A stretch of DNA of 15,297 bases. Origin: an uncultured Lachnobacterium sp. GTDB taxonomy: Bacteria; Bacillota; Clostridia; Lachnospirales; Lachnospiraceae. Both the position numbers and the translations under genes were made by a program. Below are positions 12,215-15,297 of the stretch, one piece after another. Position 1 is the stretch's first letter. Every line of letters starts with the position of its first letter. A model generated the notes under the pieces. The model was not told the origin of the DNA. It was given only the letters and a program-made list of their open reading frames with translations, and ran no database searches. The stretch spans positions 1 to 15,297 of the forward strand of contig UQRC01000045.1 of NCBI GenBank assembly GCA_900543445.1, read 5' to 3'.

Positions 12215-12251
12215 ATTAAAATAATTATAGCGTACGGGAAGGAAGCGTCAT

Positions 12252-13796
12252 ATGAAAAACAAAGATTCAAAAGCAAGGATGCAGGTAATTTTTGGGGTGC
12301 TTTTATTTGCCTTCGTTATGAGTACAGAGTTGTATGCAATGATCAATTACTCGAAGATGTATCTCGTGATTGCGGGACTTGCGGTAATTGATCTTGTATG
12401 TCTTTACGTGGTGATCAACGGATTGTTCGCTTTACGTGAAATGAAGGACGCTCGTAATGAGGAGCAGTATGACAGCGTTTTCAAATCAGAAAAGGCATCA
12501 TATCTGATGTTAAAGAAGTATTTTGAGGAGATTGAGGACAAGCTCAATTACCTTGAGAAAGCTGCAAAGGTTCCGACCGAGGAGATCGTGAATGCGCAGA
12601 AGGGTATCGCGAAGGTGATCATCAACCGAAATCGTGAGAATACCGAGGCGCTCATTAATTCCAATGAGCAGGTCATGGAACAGTTTACGGAGTGCAGCAG
12701 TACGATCGCGGATATTACGAAGCTTCTGTCTGCTTATAAGGATGAAATCGTATCGGAGCAGAAGAAGACAGAGGAAGTGAATGAGCAGAGTATTCAGGTG
12801 AAGATGCAGGATCTGCTGATCCAGATGAAGGATATGGAGCTGCGCCTGAATCAGGCAATCAACCAGATACAGAACGTGAACTATCAGCAGCCGATGGTTG
12901 CACCGACGTATATACAGCAGCCACAGGTAAATGTTGCGCAGCCGGAAGAGAAGCCGGTGGAAAATGTGCAGCCTGAGATTGAGGCAGCAGAGAAGGTTGA
13001 GTCTGAGATTCCGGTAGTAGCGGAGGATACAATTTCTAAGATGGATGAACCGATTGAAGCAGAGGCAGTATCGGAACCGGATCTTGGAGTTGATATGTCG
13101 GTACTTGAGAATTCAGATGAAGTGGGCTCGCTCGATGTTGCTTCTGATATGGGAAGTCTGGATATACCGGATTCACTGGATGTGGATGCATCTGGTCTTG
13201 ACATTCCGGACGATCTCAACCCGGATGCGGTCGATCTTGCGGCAGCAGAGGATGCGTTGGCAGACTTAGAGATTCCTGAAGTAAATGAGGAACCGGCGAT
13301 CACAACCAGGCAGACATCAGAACCGGAGCCGGTCGTAGAGGCATCCGTGCCGGTAGAGCCGGAACCAATTGTAGAGGAGCCGGTGGTAGAAGAGAAGCCG
13401 CCGATGCCTGACTTATCGGATCCGAATAAGAAGATGAGCCCGGATGAGATTGCTGCATTGTTTGCAAACATGTCCGGAGATGCGCCAAAAGAAGAAGTCA
13501 AGGAAGAACCAAAACCGGTGGAGCCGGAACCAGCCGTAGAGGAGCCGGTGGTAGAAGAGAAGCCGCCGATGCCGGATCTCTCTGACCCGAATAAAACCAT
13601 GAGTCCGGACGAGATTGCAGCGTTGTTCGCAAATATGTCCGATGATGCTCCGAAGCAGGAAGACAAACCGGTAGAGCCGGAACCAATCGTAGAGGAACCA
13701 GCGGCAGAAGAGAAGCCGCCGATGCCAGATCTCTCCGATCCGAACAAGACACTCAGCCCGGATGAAATTGCTGCACTATTTGCGAATATGCAGTAA
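12252..13796 (+). CDS. Membrane-anchored coiled-coil protein with acidic tail and three FliM-like DEIAALF repeats
   Basis: Length is 514 residues; I cannot name the family. Two hydrophobic helices (about 11-30 and 37-60) anchor the N-terminus. Residues ~66-210 are charged, heptad-like and probably coiled coil (YFEEIEDKLNYLEKAAK; LLIQMKDMELRLNQAINQIQ). From ~211 the chain is Pro/Glu/Asp-rich and likely disordered and strongly acidic (DMGSLDIPDSLDVDASGLDI). The last ~148 residues are three repeats starting PVEPEP and containing KPPMPDLSDPNK followed by M/L-SPDEIAALFANM (395-407, 450-462, 501-513). That motif resembles the N-terminal LSQDEIDALL helix of FliM and FliY, which binds phosphorylated CheY. 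There is no signal cleavage site, enzyme motif or LPXTG. Two helices would leave both termini on the same side, probably the cytoplasm. It follows the diguanylate cyclase gene but has its own promoter. The role is probably scaffold or adaptor. Confidence 0.75.
   Translation: MKNKDSKARMQVIFGVLLFAFVMSTELYAMINYSKMYLVIAGLAVIDLVCLYVVINGLFALREMKDARNEEQYDSVFKSEKASYLMLKKYFEEIEDKLNYLEKAAKVPTEEIVNAQKGIAKVIINRNRENTEALINSNEQVMEQFTECSSTIADITKLLSAYKDEIVSEQKKTEEVNEQSIQVKMQDLLIQMKDMELRLNQAINQIQNVNYQQPMVAPTYIQQPQVNVAQPEEKPVENVQPEIEAAEKVESEIPVVAEDTISKMDEPIEAEAVSEPDLGVDMSVLENSDEVGSLDVASDMGSLDIPDSLDVDASGLDIPDDLNPDAVDLAAAEDALADLEIPEVNEEPAITTRQTSEPEPVVEASVPVEPEPIVEEPVVEEKPPMPDLSDPNKKMSPDEIAALFANMSGDAPKEEVKEEPKPVEPEPAVEEPVVEEKPPMPDLSDPNKTMSPDEIAALFANMSDDAPKQEDKPVEPEPIVEEPAAEEKPPMPDLSDPNKTLSPDEIAALFANMQ
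13350..13793 (+). repeat. Three in-frame tandem repeats in the 12252-13796 gene
   Basis: Units are at 13350-13514 (55 codons), 13515-13667 (51 codons) and 13668-13793 (42 codons, ending at the C-terminus). They share PVEPEP, VEEP, EEKPPMPDLSDPNK and SPDEIAALFANM almost without change, while synonymous positions differ (for example GACTTATCGGAT, GATCTCTCTGAC and GATCTCTCCGAT for DLSD). Protein sequence is thus conserved while DNA has drifted, which suggests selection on the motif. Unit length differs only in the spacer after ANM. Confidence 0.9.
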
Positions 13797-13817
13797 ATAT
13801 AATAGGTACATAAAAAG

Positions 13818-13856
13818 CGCGTGGACTACACTGTTAAGTGTATTTCCACGCGTTTT
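13818..13856 (+). terminator. Bidirectional terminator between convergent genes
   Basis: CGCGTGGA (13818-13825) pairs with TCCACGCG (13845-13852), with an inner ACACT/AGTGT pair, followed by TTTTC on the plus strand. On the minus strand the same stem is followed by CTTTTTA, so it can also end the pepT transcript, whose stop codon is about 65 bases away. Confidence 0.88.
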
Positions 13857-13920
13857 CTCATAGGTTTATCGTGCACGCATCAATCTATCAACAACTACAA
13901 TTTCATCACTTCCCAAAAAG

Positions 13921-15132
13921 TCAATCGGTCGCAATTGATTTAATGATCTGTACCACCGTCTCCATCGCTTCGACAGAAATATGTTCATAAGGTCCATGGA
14001 ATCCATATCCACCAGTTCCAAGGTTCGGACAAGGCAATCCCATAAAGGAAAGTCTTGCACCATCTGTACCGCCACGCACCGGTCGAGAGATTGGTTCGAG
14101 TCCGGCTTTGCGGATTGCATTCTGTGCGCGCTCGATCACATCCATATGCTGCTCGATTACAGAGAGCATATTTTCATAGGAATGTGTGATGGTAAGTTCA
14201 ACGGTTCCTGCTCCATATTCCTGATTGATCTCAACCTCAATTGTGCGGAGCAGATTCAGTCGTGATTCAAAAATATCCTTATCATGATCACGGACGATGA
14301 AAGAAAGTCTTGCCTCTGCAACATCACCGCTCATGTCGGTCAGATGATAGAAACCTTCGCGTTCTGCAGTGTGTGCCGGAGTCTCTGACTTTGGAAGGCG
14401 GGAGACAATTTCGGTTGCAAGGAGAGCCGCATTGACCATGATATCTTTTGCTTCGCCCGGATGTACATTGACACCGTGAATGACAAAGTCGGCACTTGCT
14501 GCGTTGAAATTTTCGTAAGCAACCTCACCTTCATAATCACCGTCTACCGTGTAGGCATATTCGGCTTTAAAATAATTCAGGTCAAACAGATCCGCACCTG
14601 CACCGATCTCTTCATCCGGGGTAAAACCAACCCAGATATCACCGTGTGGAGTTCCTTCCGTGATCAACTGTTCCAAAGCGGTCATGATTTCAGCAACGCC
14701 CGCCTTGTCATCTGCGCCGAGAAGTGTTGTTCCGTCGGTGGTGATCAGCGTGCGACCAGTGAGCGACTTAAGTGTCGGAAAATCCGATACTTTAAGATAG
14801 GTGTTACTTCCTTTTAATAGGATATCTTTGCCATCATAGTTCTCAATAATCTGTGGTTTCACATTTTCTCCGGAGTAATCCGGTGCAGTATCCATATGTG
14901 CGATAAAACCGATTGCCTTACGATCCTCCATGCCGGGTGTAGCCGGAAGCAATCCGTATACATAACAGTGTTCGGTCAGGGTAACACGTTCGAGTCCAAG
15001 ACTTTTCAGCTCCTGCTCTAATTCCTTTCCCAAAACAAACTCACGCTCACTGCTCGGTGTCACGGAAGACTCCTCATCGGACGTGGTCCAAAAAGCGACA
15101 TATTTTAATAATCGATCCTGTACTTTTGCCAT
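13921..15132 (-). CDS. pepT: Peptidase T (tripeptide aminopeptidase)
   Basis: Length is 403 residues from the ATG at 15132, close to the ~408 of the family. An AAAGGAA site precedes that ATG; the longer frame from 15195 adds 21 hydrophobic residues encoded by the T-rich leader and is unlikely. It is a cytoplasmic M20-family metallopeptidase that removes the N-terminal residue of tripeptides using two zinc ions. Ligand residues are at family positions: His79 with Asp81 (IAHMDTAPD), Asp141 (LGADDKAG), Glu174 and Glu175 (TPDEEIG, catalytic base and ligand), Asp197 (TVDGD) and His379 (GFHGPYEH). PVRGGTDGA, a substrate-carboxylate contact region, is also present. It is transcribed toward the repeat protein and divergently from the tRNA gene. 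Confidence 0.97.
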   Translation of the reverse strand: MAKVQDRLLKYVAFWTTSDEESSVTPSSEREFVLGKELEQELKSLGLERVTLTEHCYVYGLLPATPGMEDRKAIGFIAHMDTAPDYSGENVKPQIIENYDGKDILLKGSNTYLKVSDFPTLKSLTGRTLITTDGTTLLGADDKAGVAEIMTALEQLITEGTPHGDIWVGFTPDEEIGAGADLFDLNYFKAEYAYTVDGDYEGEVAYENFNAASADFVIHGVNVHPGEAKDIMVNAALLATEIVSRLPKSETPAHTAEREGFYHLTDMSGDVAEARLSFIVRDHDKDIFESRLNLLRTIEVEINQEYGAGTVELTITHSYENMLSVIEQHMDVIERAQNAIRKAGLEPISRPVRGGTDGARLSFMGLPCPNLGTGGYGFHGPYEHISVEAMETVVQIIKSIATD

Positions 15133-15189
15133 AAAATTGTTCCTTTCGCATGTGCAATTAAAAAAATTGAAAAAAATTGAAAAAAGTGC

Positions 15190-15218
15190 TTGCATTTCTC
15201 AAATTCCTATTATATAAT
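15190..15218 (+). promoter_or_regulatory. Overlapping divergent promoters for tRNA-Lys and pepT
   Basis: On the plus strand TTGCAT (15190-15195), 17 bases, TATAAT (15213-15218), with the tRNA beginning about 40 bases later. On the minus strand TATAAT reads from 15214 to 15209, facing pepT, with only a weak -35 (TTTCCT). The two -10 elements share bases, so the two transcripts may compete. The pepT leader contains three near-copies of AAAAAAATTG on the plus strand (about 15162-15183). Confidence 0.5.
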
Positions 15219-15260
15219 AACTCTTGTCTTAAGGAAAGACAACAAAAACAAAGCAAATAA

Positions 15261-15297
15261 GCGCGATTAGCTCAGCTGGCAGAGCACCTGACTCTTA
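15261..15297 (+). tRNA. tRNA-Lys (anticodon CTT), 5' half, cut by window end
   Basis: The 7-base acceptor strand GCGCGAT is followed by TA, the D arm GCTC...GAGC with the AGCTGGCA loop, then anticodon stem CCTGA and loop starting CTCTTA. Position 33 is T and positions 34-36 are CTT, giving Lys decoding AAG. The T arm and 3' acceptor strand lie outside the window. Confidence 0.92.

Noticed and set aside
12884..13747. 287-codon minus-strand open frame, Ser/Gly/Thr-rich, opposite the repeat protein
   Set aside because: It is the antisense of the Glu/Pro/Asp-rich repeats, has no ribosome binding site, and its composition is explained by codon complementarity.
13350..13793. CRISPR-like repeat array
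   Set aside because: The repeats are in-frame protein repeats with conserved residues and drifting codons, not identical DNA repeats with unique spacers.
15133..15195. 21-residue N-terminal extension of PepT
   Set aside because: It is encoded by T-rich leader DNA, lacks a ribosome binding site, and homologues begin near the MAKVQDRLLKY start, which has one.

Overview
The window is low-to-mid GC chromosomal DNA that looks like a gut-type member of the Clostridia, most likely Lachnospiraceae. The grounds are strong AGGAGG ribosome binding sites, Firmicutes-style promoters and intrinsic terminators, several secreted proteins with Big_2-type Ig-like domains, a class I c-di-GMP riboswitch, and Clostridia-type PepT, Nfo, CrcB and CbiM sequences. 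The species cannot be named from the sequence alone.

Layout. Positions 1-975 are a graveyard of gene pieces: a frameshifted, 5'-truncated ORF (10-328); an apparent promoter, attenuator and ribosome binding site leading into a gene cut off after a few codons (355-583); and, facing it, the first ~75 codons of a cobalt/nickel transporter gene, cbiM (556-822, minus). Next is a large secreted surface protein with a chitobiase C-terminal-like domain and an Ig-like domain (976-2634, minus). A divergent promoter region with a perfect palindrome (2928-2952) precedes an SGNH-hydrolase gene and an endonuclease IV gene (nfo), which end at a strong terminator. A fluoride channel gene (crcB, minus) converges on that terminator. 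A secreted two-Ig-domain protein with a GH5-like catalytic region follows (5206-7443), then a two-gene unit of a small two-helix membrane protein and a TetR-family regulator, then a zinc-dependent dehydrogenase, directly followed by the C-terminal stub of a family 1 beta-glucosidase (9642-9968).

The most coherent regulatory system is at 10018-13796. A consensus promoter drives a class I cyclic-di-GMP riboswitch with a terminator expression platform, placed in front of a membrane-bound diguanylate cyclase (sensor region, GGDEF, then PAS). The enzyme that makes the signal is thus apparently under control of an RNA that senses it. The next gene, with its own promoter, encodes a two-helix membrane protein with a coiled coil, an acidic tail and three ~50-residue repeats. 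Each repeat ends in a motif resembling the CheY-binding N-terminus of the flagellar switch proteins FliM and FliY. I consider that protein, and its closeness to the c-di-GMP module, the best candidate for something undescribed.

The right end holds peptidase T (pepT, minus), convergent with the repeat protein and divergent from a tRNA-Lys(CTT) gene cut by the window edge.

All functional assignments come from reading motifs; no database search was run.
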